64,000 nucleotides of DNA from positions 1-64,000 of IMG/VR virus record IMGVR_UViG_3300027708_000068. The stretch is one strand, 5' to 3'. The stretch's first letter is position 1. Every line of letters begins with the position of its first letter. Positions 6,607 through 13,579 of the stretch are shown here, piece after piece. Origin of the DNA: a virus. The notes under the pieces are model-generated. The model worked only from the letters and a program-made list of their open reading frames with translations, had not been told where the DNA came from and made no database searches. The position numbers were made by a program, and so were the translations under genes.

Positions 6607-6996
6607 ATGAAGCACTTAGCTAACCACCCAACACCTGATGACCCAAACAAGTTCTACACACCTAAGCAATACCTACAAAAGTATTTCTATTACAAAGATG
6701 GGCAACTCATCAAGCACTCAACAGATAAACCAGTAGGCACAGTAAACACACAAGGCTACTTGCAAGTCATGTTTGAACGCAAGCTATACACAGTTCACAA
6801 ACTAATCTACATCCTTCTACGCAACCGAGTGCCAGCACTAATCACCCATGCAGATGGAAACAAACTTAACAATAGGATAGAGAACCTAATCCCTAAAGAG
6901 CAACGCAAGAAACCACTCAAGTATGGCAAACAAGAACCCAAAGTCCCCAAGTTTGCACGAGCCAAACCTAGCAACATAATCCATCCATATAGTTAG
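6607..6996 (+). CDS. HNH endonuclease (HNH_3 / homing type)
   Basis: This 129-residue protein has the usual order of the HNH_3 group: a sheet around GYLQVMFERKLYTVHKLIY (50-68), with H64, then THADGNKLNNRIENL (80-94), with H81, D83, N89 and N93. That segment corresponds to the family's IDHxDGNxxNNxxxNL, with Thr replacing the usual acidic residue. The C-terminus is basic and would contact DNA. It is probably a free-standing homing nuclease that promotes its own spread or excludes competitor phages. AAGGA lies 8 bases before the ATG. It is monocistronic, between two promoters. Confidence 0.8.
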   Translation: MKHLANHPTPDDPNKFYTPKQYLQKYFYYKDGQLIKHSTDKPVGTVNTQGYLQVMFERKLYTVHKLIYILLRNRVPALITHADGNKLNNRIENLIPKEQRKKPLKYGKQEPKVPKFARAKPSNIIHPYS

Positions 6997-7070
6997 CAAC
7001 CCCTAACATTTAGTCCTCCCATCACCTACCGCACAATCGTTTCCCTTTGGTCACCGCTCGGCTAAAGCCC

Positions 7071-7099
7071 TTGTATTTCGTACCACATTATGTTATACT
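7071..7099 (+). promoter_or_regulatory. Early promoter, class A, extended -10
   Basis: TTGTAT (7071-7076), 17-base spacer, TATACT (7094-7099) preceded by TGT. It shares TTGTATTTCGTACCACA with the 9875 promoter, differing at few positions. The leader (about 56 bases) contains palindromic site 5, which overlaps the first start codon. Confidence 0.7.
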
Positions 7100-7155
7100 A
7101 GTTATATTAGATAGAGCAATACATATTCAATCCAACCAAGCAAACGAAAGGGAAC

Positions 7156-7168
7156 ATAACAATGTTAG
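7156..7168. promoter_or_regulatory. Palindromic site 5 over a start codon
   Basis: ATAACAATGTTAG, one outer mismatch. The ATG of the 34-residue membrane protein is the centre of the site, so a bound protein or the RNA hairpin would mask initiation. Confidence 0.75.
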
Positions 7169-7266
7169 ATAAGACGAAAGGCGGATTTGTGGATAAGTTC
7201 TTTGATTTCTTGCTAGTGCTACTCCTACTAGCTTTTATAGCTAACCTAATACATGGTGCGATATGA
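7162..7266 (+). CDS. Small membrane protein, 34 residues
   Basis: The frame reads MLDKTKGGFVDKFFDFLLVL and continues LLLAFIANLIHGAI: a short charged head followed by a single transmembrane helix. A GAAAGGGA ribosome site precedes it, and its stop overlaps the next ATG (ATGA), both signs of real translation. Its first six residues and 21 of 24 surrounding bases match the start of the VWA gene at 11410, which shows how closely the palindrome and start region are conserved. Single-helix phage peptides often alter the host membrane or exclude rivals; the specific role is unknown. Confidence 0.8.
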   Translation: MLDKTKGGFVDKFFDFLLVLLLLAFIANLIHGAI

Positions 7267-7448
7267 CAGGCGACATACTAAAGATTAAGGGCATTACTTA
7301 CGAGATATGGGAAGAAGGCTATTCAACCACTATATTGCGTAGTTTAGATTCTCGTCACTATTTTGTAACACTACATAATACTAGCCCCTACTTACATAAA
7401 GCATATGCAAAGACTACAGAGGGGCAACCATGTCAGACGACTATTTAG
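7263..7448 (+). CDS. Small early protein, unknown
   Basis: 61 residues, overlapping the preceding gene by ATGA and the next by 19 bases. The N-terminal half (DILKIKGITYEIWEEG) looks like a small beta-sheet fold. No motif is recognised. It belongs to the 7.16-9.83 kb operon under the 7071 promoter. Confidence 0.75.
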   Translation: MTGDILKIKGITYEIWEEGYSTTILRSLDSRHYFVTLHNTSPYLHKAYAKTTEGQPCQTTI

Positions 7449-7612
7449 TTATGGCTCGGGTTATGGAGAGAGAACTCGAGAAGTGGAAGAAAGAGCAAAA
7501 GACATTTAATAGCTGGACAGGCATAGAGCAGTTGTATGCAGAAGCCGCTTATCAAGATGGTTTTATGGCTGGTTTCTTGTTGAAGTTTACAAAGGCAGAT
7601 GAGAGGGGCTAA
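7430..7612 (+). CDS. Small helical early protein, unknown
   Basis: 60 residues, rich in charged helix (VMERELEKWKKEQKTF), then YAEAAYQDGFMAGFLLKF. The pattern resembles short phage proteins with a conserved AAYQDGF turn, but I cannot name a family. Its stop codon lies inside palindromic site 6. Confidence 0.75.
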   Translation: MSDDYLVMARVMERELEKWKKEQKTFNSWTGIEQLYAEAAYQDGFMAGFLLKFTKADERG

Positions 7613-7621
7613 CAATGTTAT
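7609..7621. promoter_or_regulatory. Palindromic site 6 at a stop-start junction
   Basis: CTAACAATGTTAT holds the TAA stop of the 60-residue gene and, two bases later, the ATG of the next. Confidence 0.75.
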
Positions 7622-7815
7622 ATGGGTTCGAATGTGAATGTGGTGACGAAGTAGATGCAAGGCGTATCGCAATAGGGTATCAGACTTGTTTGCGGTGCGG
7701 TGATGTAGAAGCTAAGCAGAGGAAGTTTTTAATAGCAAACTTTAATAAACAGGGGTATCAGTTGTTTAGCAACCCTGATGACTTACGATTTACTAACCCA
7801 AAGAGGACTACATAA
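7615..7815 (+). CDS. Zinc-ribbon protein, TraR/DksA-like finger
   Basis: 66 residues. C7, C9, C26 and C29 form a zinc-binding set: CECGDEVDARRIAIGYQTCL then RCG. The spacing and the RR...G...C..C pattern recall the finger of TraR/DksA proteins, which bind RNA polymerase in its secondary channel, although the first pair is CxC instead of CxxC and the coiled-coil tip is absent. It could act on host transcription or be a simple zinc ribbon. The ATG is embedded in a palindromic site. Confidence 0.7.
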   Translation: MLYGFECECGDEVDARRIAIGYQTCLRCGDVEAKQRKFLIANFNKQGYQLFSNPDDLRFTNPKRTT

Positions 7816-8054
7816 TGAAAGCATATGAAAAAATTGTAATGACACCTGACGAACTAGATGATGGCTCGGTGGTGATTAACTTTGATGTAGTAGATGACTA
7901 CAACATACCTACTAGACAAGGTGGATATGTAATATCTAGGAAAGACGAAGTAGATAACTGTTTTTATGTGGTTGTTTGTAATGAACAGGGTGATGTGCTT
8001 TCCGAAACCCAAGTGCCATTTACTTTTGTTGGGGGTGAAGATGAAGGTGATTAA
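7815..8054 (+). CDS. Acidic early protein, unknown
   Basis: 79 residues, strongly acidic with long beta-like stretches (GSVVINFDVVDDY; NCFYVVVCNEQGDVL). No known motif. It shares a TAATG stop-start with its upstream neighbour and overlaps the next gene by 14 bases. Its negative charge would suit a nucleic-acid mimic, but that is speculation. Confidence 0.75.
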   Translation: MKAYEKIVMTPDELDDGSVVINFDVVDDYNIPTRQGGYVISRKDEVDNCFYVVVCNEQGDVLSETQVPFTFVGGEDEGD

Positions 8055-8241
8055 GGTATTCATAAATCGTGAAACCGAACCACGATTCTTTGAGTATCGC
8101 AGAGTAGGTGAGAAAGGCTTGGAATTGTTTGAGGGTTGGTTATTGGTTGCTTACCCCCTAGATAAACCCGAGTCCAAGCGTAGTGCTAAGTGGCTAGACC
8201 CTAGCCGTTGTCGAGTTGATTGGATAAAGGAGTTTGTATGA
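8041..8241 (+). CDS. Small early protein, unknown
   Basis: 66 residues beginning MKVIKVFINRETEPRFFEYR. The longer frame starts at 7966, but ATG at 8041 has a GGGGGTGAAG ribosome site and gives the usual small overlap. Fairly basic, with several Trp and Arg residues. No family recognised. Confidence 0.7.
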   Translation: MKVIKVFINRETEPRFFEYRRVGEKGLELFEGWLLVAYPLDKPESKRSAKWLDPSRCRVDWIKEFV

Positions 8242-8456
8242 AACAAATTAGCCTAGTAGATGTAGCACGAGAGATTGAACAAGACCCTTTGCAAAAAGCC
8301 TTTGTGCTGACGGCATTGGAATCATATTGCCGTAGCGTTATTACAGACACAAGCGATTGGGGTAATTCCCTAGTCAATAAGGATGCTTGGGTAGCCATAG
8401 CAAGAGAAAACCTAACATTGTTAGGGTATGACGAAAACGGAAACAGGGTGGAATGA
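8238..8456 (+). CDS. Small helical early protein, unknown
   Basis: 72 residues. The start at 8238 (AAAGGAG 5 bases upstream, ATGA overlap) is preferred to the longer frame at 8220. It is predicted mostly helical. Palindromic site 7 encodes the NLTLLG segment near its C-terminus. Function unknown. Confidence 0.75.
   Translation: MKQISLVDVAREIEQDPLQKAFVLTALESYCRSVITDTSDWGNSLVNKDAWVAIARENLTLLGYDENGNRVE
8412..8424. promoter_or_regulatory. Palindromic site 7, exact, 15-bp form
   Basis: CTAACATTGTTAG, extended by flanking C and G, inside the 72-residue gene as Leu-Thr-Leu-Leu. It lies 34 bases before the next start codon (8458). Confidence 0.75.
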
Positions 8457-8457
8457 T

Positions 8458-8979
8458 ATGGGCTATCGAAGTGATGTGGGCGGAGTTATTAGTGTGAATA
8501 CTTGGGGTTATGAGCCTGAGACCCGAGAGGAACGAGACCTGACCATAACGAAATACAAAGAGATGATTGGGCTTATCAAGCTATCCAAGTTCTATGAAGT
8601 CATGAACTCAACCGAGACAGACCGAACTTGTATTGGGTGGAAGGATGGTTCGTTCTATTTCCATGCACAGAATTGGAAATGGTATCCCGACTATGATGTG
8701 GTGAGTGCGTGGGATGAGTTGTGGGTGCAGATGCAACAGGTAGAGGGTATATCAGGCTACTTTTGCAGAGTGGGCGAGGAGTTAGGTGACATAGTGCAAG
8801 AGGAATTTGGGGATGAACCCGACTATGATGCGTTCCACCCATACACAGGGATGAGTTGCGAGGTGGCAGACGAGACCTTTGGTGGTGGTGATATTGATGC
8901 AGAAACACAAGCAGTTAAACCTAACAATGTTATAGAGGGAGAAACAATATGTACGGACAGCAACGCAATACAGGCATAG
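8458..8979 (+). CDS. Conserved phage protein beginning MGYRSDV
   Basis: 173 residues. The MGYRSDVGG opening is seen on many phage and plasmid proteins of unknown function, and it fixes the start at 8458 rather than at the longer frame (8428). A GGGTGGA ribosome site precedes it. The mid-region contains several Trp and Tyr residues and an acidic stretch (VGEELGDIVQEEFGDEPDYD). A palindromic site near the end encodes PNNVI. The last 31 bases overlap the next gene. Confidence 0.8.
   Translation: MGYRSDVGGVISVNTWGYEPETREERDLTITKYKEMIGLIKLSKFYEVMNSTETDRTCIGWKDGSFYFHAQNWKWYPDYDVVSAWDELWVQMQQVEGISGYFCRVGEELGDIVQEEFGDEPDYDAFHPYTGMSCEVADETFGGGDIDAETQAVKPNNVIEGETICTDSNAIQA
8921..8933. promoter_or_regulatory. 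Palindromic site 8, one mismatch
   Basis: CTAACAATGTTAT inside the MGYRSDV gene, read as Asn-Asn-Val. It ends 15 bases before the next ATG at 8949. Confidence 0.7.
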
Positions 8980-9833
8980 TGCTACTACGCACTTACGAGG
9001 AAGCATTAAGTCATCTGGAGAATACGAAACCTATTCGTGGCAAAGGTTCTAATGCTGGAAAGATTGCACTTGGATATAGACATAGAACCGCAGAGTTTTA
9101 TATCGAGATGAACGCAGACAAGTCGATTGATTGTATGTGCTACCGCACGCCAGTCGTTAGCTTTAAGCCTGACGGCAATATCGTGGTACAAAGTGGTGGG
9201 TGGGCTAGCATCACTACTTGTATGTTCATTGAGGAAGTATTGGGTATCTCATCTAAGGTTAGGGATTGTTCAATAGTCGTTAGCTTTAATGGCGGAGAGT
9301 TCAAAGTTGATAACGAACTATGCTTAAAGCGTGTAGATGGTCGGCTGACCGCATTAAATCAAAAGCCAACCTATGTGCATAGAGTGAACCGCAAGCAAGC
9401 TAACATTGTTAGGAAGGAATACGCAGAGTTTAATTCTTACCTTAAAGGCTTTCTGAAGTTGCGTGAGGGTGGAATCATTCTTGATACCGAGTATATCAAT
9501 TTGTTTGGGGCAGACAATAAAAGAGGGGGTCATACAGTTAAAGCAGAGATGCCTGTGGATGTAGCACTACGAGATGAAGCACAAGTTCAGAAGTTAATTG
9601 ACCTCATGCAATCCAAAGACCCACAGAAAATGTATGAAGCCAGCTTGCGTATCATTAAGCAGTTCGGACATAGAAGTTATTGGCAGAATATGGGGTTTAG
9701 TATGCAACCTGCCAGTATAAAAAGGGCTATGGATAACCTGATATTCGCAAAACACAAGGATGTAATCTTTGATAAGGAAGAAGTGCCAGTAGGAACTATT
9801 AAGAAAGATTCTTGGTCACATTTGTTTAATTAA
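8949..9833 (+). CDS. Unknown 294-residue early protein
   Basis: I do not recognise it. The N-terminal half looks beta-rich (RTAEFYIEMNADKSIDCMCY; DGNIVVQSGGWAS). The C-terminal half is helical (LRDEAQVQKLIDLMQSKD). No catalytic motif, signal peptide or membrane helix is visible. It ends the operon driven from 7071 and has a GAGGGAG ribosome site. Palindromic site 9 encodes its ANIV. Proteins of this kind recur in environmental podovirus-like contigs as hypotheticals. Confidence 0.85.
   Translation: MYGQQRNTGIVLLRTYEEALSHLENTKPIRGKGSNAGKIALGYRHRTAEFYIEMNADKSIDCMCYRTPVVSFKPDGNIVVQSGGWASITTCMFIEEVLGISSKVRDCSIVVSFNGGEFKVDNELCLKRVDGRLTALNQKPTYVHRVNRKQANIVRKEYAEFNSYLKGFLKLREGGIILDTEYINLFGADNKRGGHTVKAEMPVDVALRDEAQVQKLIDLMQSKDPQKMYEASLRIIKQFGHRSYWQNMGFSMQPASIKRAMDNLIFAKHKDVIFDKEEVPVGTIKKDSWSHLFN
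9400..9412. promoter_or_regulatory. Palindromic site 9, exact
   Basis: CTAACATTGTTAG in the middle of the 294-residue gene, read as Ala-Asn-Ile-Val. It is far from any promoter or start codon. Confidence 0.75.
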
Positions 9834-9874
9834 GGGGGGTATAAAAATCTTTAGTTATGGTAAGACTGAATCAT

Positions 9875-9903
9875 TTGTATTTCGCACCACAGAATGTTAT
9901 AAT
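9875..9903 (+). promoter_or_regulatory. Early promoter, class A, consensus -10
   Basis: TTGTAT (9875-9880), 17-base spacer, TATAAT (9898-9903) preceded by TGT. It is nearly the same as the 7071 promoter across TTGTATTTCGYACCACA. It drives the AAA/VWA operon; palindromic site 10 lies 48 bases past the -10. Confidence 0.8.
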
Positions 9904-9950
9904 GGTATATAAAAATAAAAAAGTAGTAGAGCGTAGTAAAAACCAACCGC

Positions 9951-9963
9951 CTAACATTGTTAG
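9951..9963. promoter_or_regulatory. Palindromic site 10, longest (17 bp)
   Basis: CTAACATTGTTAG extended by two bases each side to GCCTAACATTGTTAGGC (9949-9965). It sits in the leader between the 9875 promoter and the ATPase gene, the best-formed copy and the most obvious operator. Confidence 0.85.
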
Positions 9964-9987
9964 GCACACACAAAAGGAAAAGTAGAA

Positions 9988-11055
9988 ATGGCTGAATTAA
10001 ATTTTGGTAAGACCCTTACACTCGCACAAGCATCTGAGTTATTGCTAGCGACCCCCGAGAATCGTTACTTATTACAAGGCGAGCCGGGAATTGGTAAATC
10101 TTCTTTACTCAAGACCTTAGGTCAAGCCTTACCCTCGCATGAGATTGCTTACATTGATGTACCAAACATGGACTTAGGTGATATTGCTATGCCAGTCGTA
10201 GACCATGAGAGCAAGACTACCGCCTACTACCCTAACCGCAGATTCAAAATGCACACGGGTAGACCCGTAGTAATTATGCTTGATGAGTTTACGAAGGGTG
10301 CAGACCCAGTTAAGAATATGTTGCACCCCCTACTAGAGAAGGCAAACCCTCGCTTGGGTGATGTGGAAGTTCACCCCGAATCTATTATCTTTATGACTGG
10401 TAATCTAGGTAGTGATGGGGTAGGCGATACATTGAAAGCCCATACTCGCAATCGAGTTGTGCCTGTGACTGTGCGTAAGCCTGATGCAGATGAGTGGTTA
10501 TCTTGGGCTATTAACAATGGTATTGCACCTGAGGTATGTGCATGGGTTCGTCAGTTCCCTCATGCTATGGCTAGCTATACCGAAGAAGGACAAGCAGAGA
10601 ATCAATACATCTATAACCCTAAGAAAGTTCAGATGGCGTTTGTATCTCCTCGTTCCCTCGAGACTGTATCTAACATTGTTAGTAAGCGTCATAGATTAGA
10701 TGCCGATACGCTAATAGCTAGTATGTCAGGTGCAGTAGGTGAATCAGCAAGTCGGGATATGCAAGCATACATTGAATATGCAGACCAGTTGCCTACATGG
10801 GATAACACTATTGCTAATCCGAAGTCAGCGTTAGTTCCTGAAAGTGCTGGTGCTTGTGCGATTGTAGTATTCGGTGCGATTGCGAAGATTGATAAGAATA
10901 CTATTGATACATTCATGACATATCTTGAACGATTTGAAAGTGAATGGCAAGCGTGTTTTGCTATCAATGTAGCTAAGTCTCCAAGCAAACAAGCGATTGC
11001 ATTTAGTAGCCGTAAGTTTACTGAGTGGGTTGCTAAGAACGAAGATTTGCTATGA
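9988..11055 (+). CDS. MoxR-type AAA+ ATPase
   Basis: 355 residues. Walker A GEPGIGKSS is at 31-39, Walker B VVIMLDEF at 94-101 (D99, E100) and sensor 1 MTGN at 136-139, in the arrangement of MoxR/CobS-like AAA+ proteins. Such ATPases work as hexameric remodelling chaperones, usually with a VWA-domain partner that recruits the substrate. The partner here is encoded at 11410, with two small genes between. The ribosome site is AAAGGAAAAG. Its stop overlaps the next ATG. It probably remodels a host or phage complex during early infection; the target is unknown. A palindromic site lies in frame (SNIV). Confidence 0.92.
   Translation: MAELNFGKTLTLAQASELLLATPENRYLLQGEPGIGKSSLLKTLGQALPSHEIAYIDVPNMDLGDIAMPVVDHESKTTAYYPNRRFKMHTGRPVVIMLDEFTKGADPVKNMLHPLLEKANPRLGDVEVHPESIIFMTGNLGSDGVGDTLKAHTRNRVVPVTVRKPDADEWLSWAINNGIAPEVCAWVRQFPHAMASYTEEGQAENQYIYNPKKVQMAFVSPRSLETVSNIVSKRHRLDADTLIASMSGAVGESASRDMQAYIEYADQLPTWDNTIANPKSALVPESAGACAIVVFGAIAKIDKNTIDTFMTYLERFESEWQACFAINVAKSPSKQAIAFSSRKFTEWVAKNEDLL
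10670..10682. promoter_or_regulatory. Palindromic site 11, exact
   Basis: CTAACATTGTTAG inside the ATPase gene, read as Ser-Asn-Ile-Val, the same peptide as in the VWA gene site. Confidence 0.75.
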
Positions 11056-11207
11056 AAAAAGAAAAGACTGAACCTAAAAAGCGTAAGGTAGTACAGAGGG
11101 ATACCATAAGCCGTCAGCGTGTAGAGCAGATACAAAAAAGTGGTATCGGTGAGATGCGTAAGCGGTTGTATGAGATGGGTATATTCGGAATGAAAGATAT
11201 TTTATAG
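11052..11207 (+). CDS. Small basic protein, 51 residues
   Basis: Begins MKKEKTEPKKRKVVQRDTIS and ends GIFGMKDIL, with about a third basic residues. It overlaps the ATPase stop (ATGA), so it is translationally coupled to it. It may be an accessory subunit of the AAA/VWA pair or a nucleic-acid binder. No family recognised. Confidence 0.75.
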   Translation: MKKEKTEPKKRKVVQRDTISRQRVEQIQKSGIGEMRKRLYEMGIFGMKDIL

Positions 11208-11215
11208 GGGGTCAT

Positions 11216-11407
11216 ATGGAAAAAGAAGATGAATCGTGTGTACTTAATTGGGAGGTGTTTGTAGTTGACCATAGCGATGAACTATGGGGTGTGGGTAGGT
11301 CTGTAACTAATAGTGATGGTAAGTTTCAGTATCAGAAATACCATAGGACATTTAACAGCGAATTAAAAGCTAAGCAAGTAGCAAACGAACTTAATAAGGA
11401 AAGCTAA
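11216..11407 (+). CDS. Small protein between ATPase and VWA genes
   Basis: 63 residues, with a beta-like core (CVLNWEVFVVDHSDELWGVG) and a C-terminal helix (SELKAKQVANELNKES). The ribosome site is TAGGGGGTC. It lies inside the MoxR/VWA operon; function unknown. Confidence 0.7.
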   Translation: MEKEDESCVLNWEVFVVDHSDELWGVGRSVTNSDGKFQYQKYHRTFNSELKAKQVANELNKES

Positions 11408-11416
11408 CAATGTTAG
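11404..11416. promoter_or_regulatory. Palindromic site 12, exact, over a start codon
   Basis: CTAACAATGTTAG contains the TAA stop of the 63-residue gene and the ATG of the VWA gene. From here sites recur at 1009, 904, 1006, 981 and 1117 bases. Confidence 0.8.
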
Positions 11417-12645
11417 ATAAAACTAAAGAAGTAGCAGATGAGTTTACGAAAGTAGATATGAGTAAAGAAGAACGCAGACTTAAGAAGGTCAAGATTTCAT
11501 TAATGCGTAATTCTAGGTTTGCATTATGGTCAGGCATCCTCATGGTCGGCAAGACTTATGTGCGTGATGATATAGATACGGCTTGCACCAATGGTCGTGA
11601 TGAGATTTATGGTAGTAGCTTTATCAAGTCGTTAGATGATAAAGAGTTAGCCTTTGTTGTATTACATGAGGCACTACATAAAGCATATCGTCATCTATTT
11701 ACATGGCGTAAGTTGGCAGAAGAAGATAAAGAATTAACTAATGCCGCTTGTGACTATGTAATTAACTTACAGCTAGTAGAGTTAGACCCAAACCAAGAAG
11801 TGATTGCTATGCCTATGAAAGAGGGCAAGGTAGTTGGCTTAGTAGATAAGCGATTTAAAGGTATGAACACCAAGCAAGTATTCGATATTCTAAAAGAAGA
11901 AGGTTTTGGTGGTGGCGGTGGCGGTGGTAAAGGGTTTGATGAGCATGATTGGGAAGGGGCTAAAGACTTAACTGATGAGGTTAAGAAAGAACTTGCAAAA
12001 GATATTGACCAAGCTATGCGGTCAGGTCTTATTGCACAGACTAAGCTACATGGTAAGGGTGGCGGTGGTATGAATCGTGAACTTGATGAGTTGCTTAACC
12101 CCAAGATTGATTGGCGTGAGCAGTTGCGTGAGTTTGTCAAGACTGTTTGTGCTGGTCGTGATTCATCCTCATGGCGTAGACCGAATCGTAGATACCTAGC
12201 CCAAGATGTATATATGCCTAGCATGGTATCCGAGAAGATTGGTCGTATTGCAATCGGTATTGATACTAGCGGTAGCCAAGGTGCGAGAGAAATTGCGGAT
12301 TGTTTGTCCGAGGTTCAAGGTATCGTCAATGAGGTATGCCCACAGTTTATTGACCTTGTGTATTGGGATGCAGAAGTTGCAAACCATGAACAGTACGAAG
12401 GGTCAGCCGTATCTAACATTGTTAGTGATACTAAAGTAATGGGTGGTGGTGGTACAGACCCTACTTGCATGGCGGTACATTTGAAAGAGCAGAGCATTAA
12501 ACCTGAGTGCATCATTCAGCTAACTGATGGCTATATCGGTAACTGGGGAACACCCGAAGAATGGCAAGATGTGCCAATGTTGTGGGCGATTGTTGGTGGT
12601 GGTAACGCAGTAGCACCAGTCGGTAAGACTATTTACATTAACTAA
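11410..12645 (+). CDS. DUF2201-type metallopeptidase-like/VWA protein
   Basis: 411 residues. The N-terminal domain has H-E-A-L-H at 86-90 followed by a second helix with NAACDYVIN, the pattern of the DUF2201 putative metallopeptidase domain. A Gly-rich linker (GFGGGGGGGKGF) joins it to a C-terminal von Willebrand A-like domain with DTSGS near 284-288 (metal-ion site) and LTDGY near 370. Proteins of this build are the usual partners of MoxR ATPases, here at 9988. Together they probably form a substrate-remodelling machine. Whether the HExxH site is active cannot be judged. The start codon is set inside a palindromic site. Confidence 0.9.
   Translation: MLDKTKEVADEFTKVDMSKEERRLKKVKISLMRNSRFALWSGILMVGKTYVRDDIDTACTNGRDEIYGSSFIKSLDDKELAFVVLHEALHKAYRHLFTWRKLAEEDKELTNAACDYVINLQLVELDPNQEVIAMPMKEGKVVGLVDKRFKGMNTKQVFDILKEEGFGGGGGGGKGFDEHDWEGAKDLTDEVKKELAKDIDQAMRSGLIAQTKLHGKGGGGMNRELDELLNPKIDWREQLREFVKTVCAGRDSSSWRRPNRRYLAQDVYMPSMVSEKIGRIAIGIDTSGSQGAREIADCLSEVQGIVNEVCPQFIDLVYWDAEVANHEQYEGSAVSNIVSDTKVMGGGGTDPTCMAVHLKEQSIKPECIIQLTDGYIGNWGTPEEWQDVPMLWAIVGGGNAVAPVGKTIYIN
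12413..12425. promoter_or_regulatory. Palindromic site 13, exact
   Basis: CTAACATTGTTAG in the VWA domain, read as Ser-Asn-Ile-Val. Confidence 0.75.
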
Positions 12646-12655
12646 GGAGAATGAA

Positions 12656-12805
12656 ATGGATAGGTGGGAGGAAGAATTTGAAGATTTATTTGATGATGTT
12701 GAGGGTTCGTTTGCGAACATGGCTAAGGCTTACTTCAAAGCTGGATGGATGTCAGCAATTCAAATCATGCAAGACAGAGTTGGAGAGGGGTTTGATGATG
12801 AGTAA
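12656..12805 (+). CDS. Small acidic protein, 49 residues
   Basis: MDRWEEEFEDLFDDVEGSFA and onward to VGEGFDDE. AAGGAG is 6 bases before the ATG at 12656, which is better spaced than the ATG at 12651 in another frame. Very acidic at both ends with a helical centre (AKAYFKAGWMSAIQIMQ). Function unknown; it follows the VWA gene by 10 bases. Confidence 0.75.
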   Translation: MDRWEEEFEDLFDDVEGSFANMAKAYFKAGWMSAIQIMQDRVGEGFDDE

Positions 12806-13046
12806 AGGCATACTAAATCTAGGCTATCAATCGTATGTAATAGATACACAAGATGCAGTTACTTTGTTTGAAATACTTAGCAAAGCGGAAAGGTATGAGG
12901 ATAAGTATCGAGGCTCAGGAAATAAAAACACAATCCATGTGTGGGAGCCTGATACAGACGAGCAGAACAAGTTTAGTTTTGCACTAATCCCCAATTCTAT
13001 TTATCGTGTCGCTAAGATGGCAGGTAAACCCGAGGATAAGTCATGA
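12798..13046 (+). CDS. Small early protein, unknown
   Basis: 82 residues starting MSKGILNLGYQSYVIDTQDA; ATG at 12795 is also possible. The longer frame from 12651 is rejected because its first part duplicates the 49-residue gene in another frame. The order helix (VTLFEILSKAERYEDKYR), strand (IHVWEPD), strand-helix suggests a compact fold. No family recognised. Confidence 0.7.
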   Translation: MSKGILNLGYQSYVIDTQDAVTLFEILSKAERYEDKYRGSGNKNTIHVWEPDTDEQNKFSFALIPNSIYRVAKMAGKPEDKS

Positions 13047-13222
13047 AGAAATATCAAGTGCTAGTAACTGGGAGTGCATACCTAGAGGGCGAGGGTAATA
13101 CCCCCGAAGAAGCTAGGTTGCAAGTGATGAACCGACTACAAAATATTCGGTTTGGTGTATGGGATTTAGATTTTGAATATGTATGTGATGAAGCAGACTT
13201 ATTGGAGAATGAAGATGATTGA
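13043..13222 (+). CDS. Small early protein, 59 residues
   Basis: MKKYQVLVTGSAYLEGEGNT followed by PEEARLQVMNRL, then an acidic tail. The strand-helix-strand pattern with a GxxxxxEGEGNTPEEA motif is common to small phage and plasmid proteins of unknown role. ATGA overlaps on the upstream side and an 8-base overlap on the downstream side support translation. Confidence 0.75.
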   Translation: MKKYQVLVTGSAYLEGEGNTPEEARLQVMNRLQNIRFGVWDLDFEYVCDEADLLENEDD

Positions 13223-13409
13223 AGTTACTTATGCAGATATGTTTTTAGGTGTAGTCGTTCTATTGTTGGGTGGCTTGCTGGTTAAGGCTAAGGTGGAATT
13301 GATTATGCACAAGAGACTAACAATGTTAGGTTTACAGGCGGTGATGGAAGGTGATGCCGAGATTGTTAGAGAAGATGGATACATTCAAATTAGAGGGGTA
13401 AGAAAATGA
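13215..13409 (+). CDS. Small membrane protein, 64 residues
   Basis: MIEVTYADMFLGVVVLLLGG then LLVKAKVELIMHK gives one transmembrane helix near residues 8-24, and a soluble tail of about 40 residues follows. The start at 13215 has GGAG 7 bases upstream and is preferred to 13209 or 13173. Palindromic site 14 encodes its RLTMLG. It is one of at least four very small membrane proteins in the early region. Confidence 0.75.
   Translation: MIEVTYADMFLGVVVLLLGGLLVKAKVELIMHKRLTMLGLQAVMEGDAEIVREDGYIQIRGVRK
13317..13329. promoter_or_regulatory. Palindromic site 14, exact
   Basis: CTAACAATGTTAG within the 64-residue membrane protein gene, read as Leu-Thr-Met-Leu. Confidence 0.75.
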
Positions 13410-13579
13410 TTGTATTTGAAATTGTAAATAAAAAGCATACTGAGAAGTTCAGCATGAAAGAGATGGGTTTAATCTATGACGCATTAAATGAGTACCCTCA
13501 ATGGAACGACGATGAAGATGATAACCCAACATCTCGCATCATGAACAAACTTTATAATTTATTGGAGAACGCAGAATGA
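13406..13579 (+). CDS. Small early protein, 57 residues
   Basis: MIVFEIVNKKHTEKFSMKEM then an acidic loop (EYPQWNDDEDDNPTSR) and a C-terminal helix. It overlaps both neighbours by ATGA. Function unknown. Confidence 0.75.
   Translation: MIVFEIVNKKHTEKFSMKEMGLIYDALNEYPQWNDDEDDNPTSRIMNKLYNLLENAE

Noticed and set aside
9988-12645. AAA/VWA genes as a cobalt chelatase (CobST)
   Set aside because: No cobalamin genes are present, and the second protein has the DUF2201 metallopeptidase-like N-terminus typical of MoxR partners.
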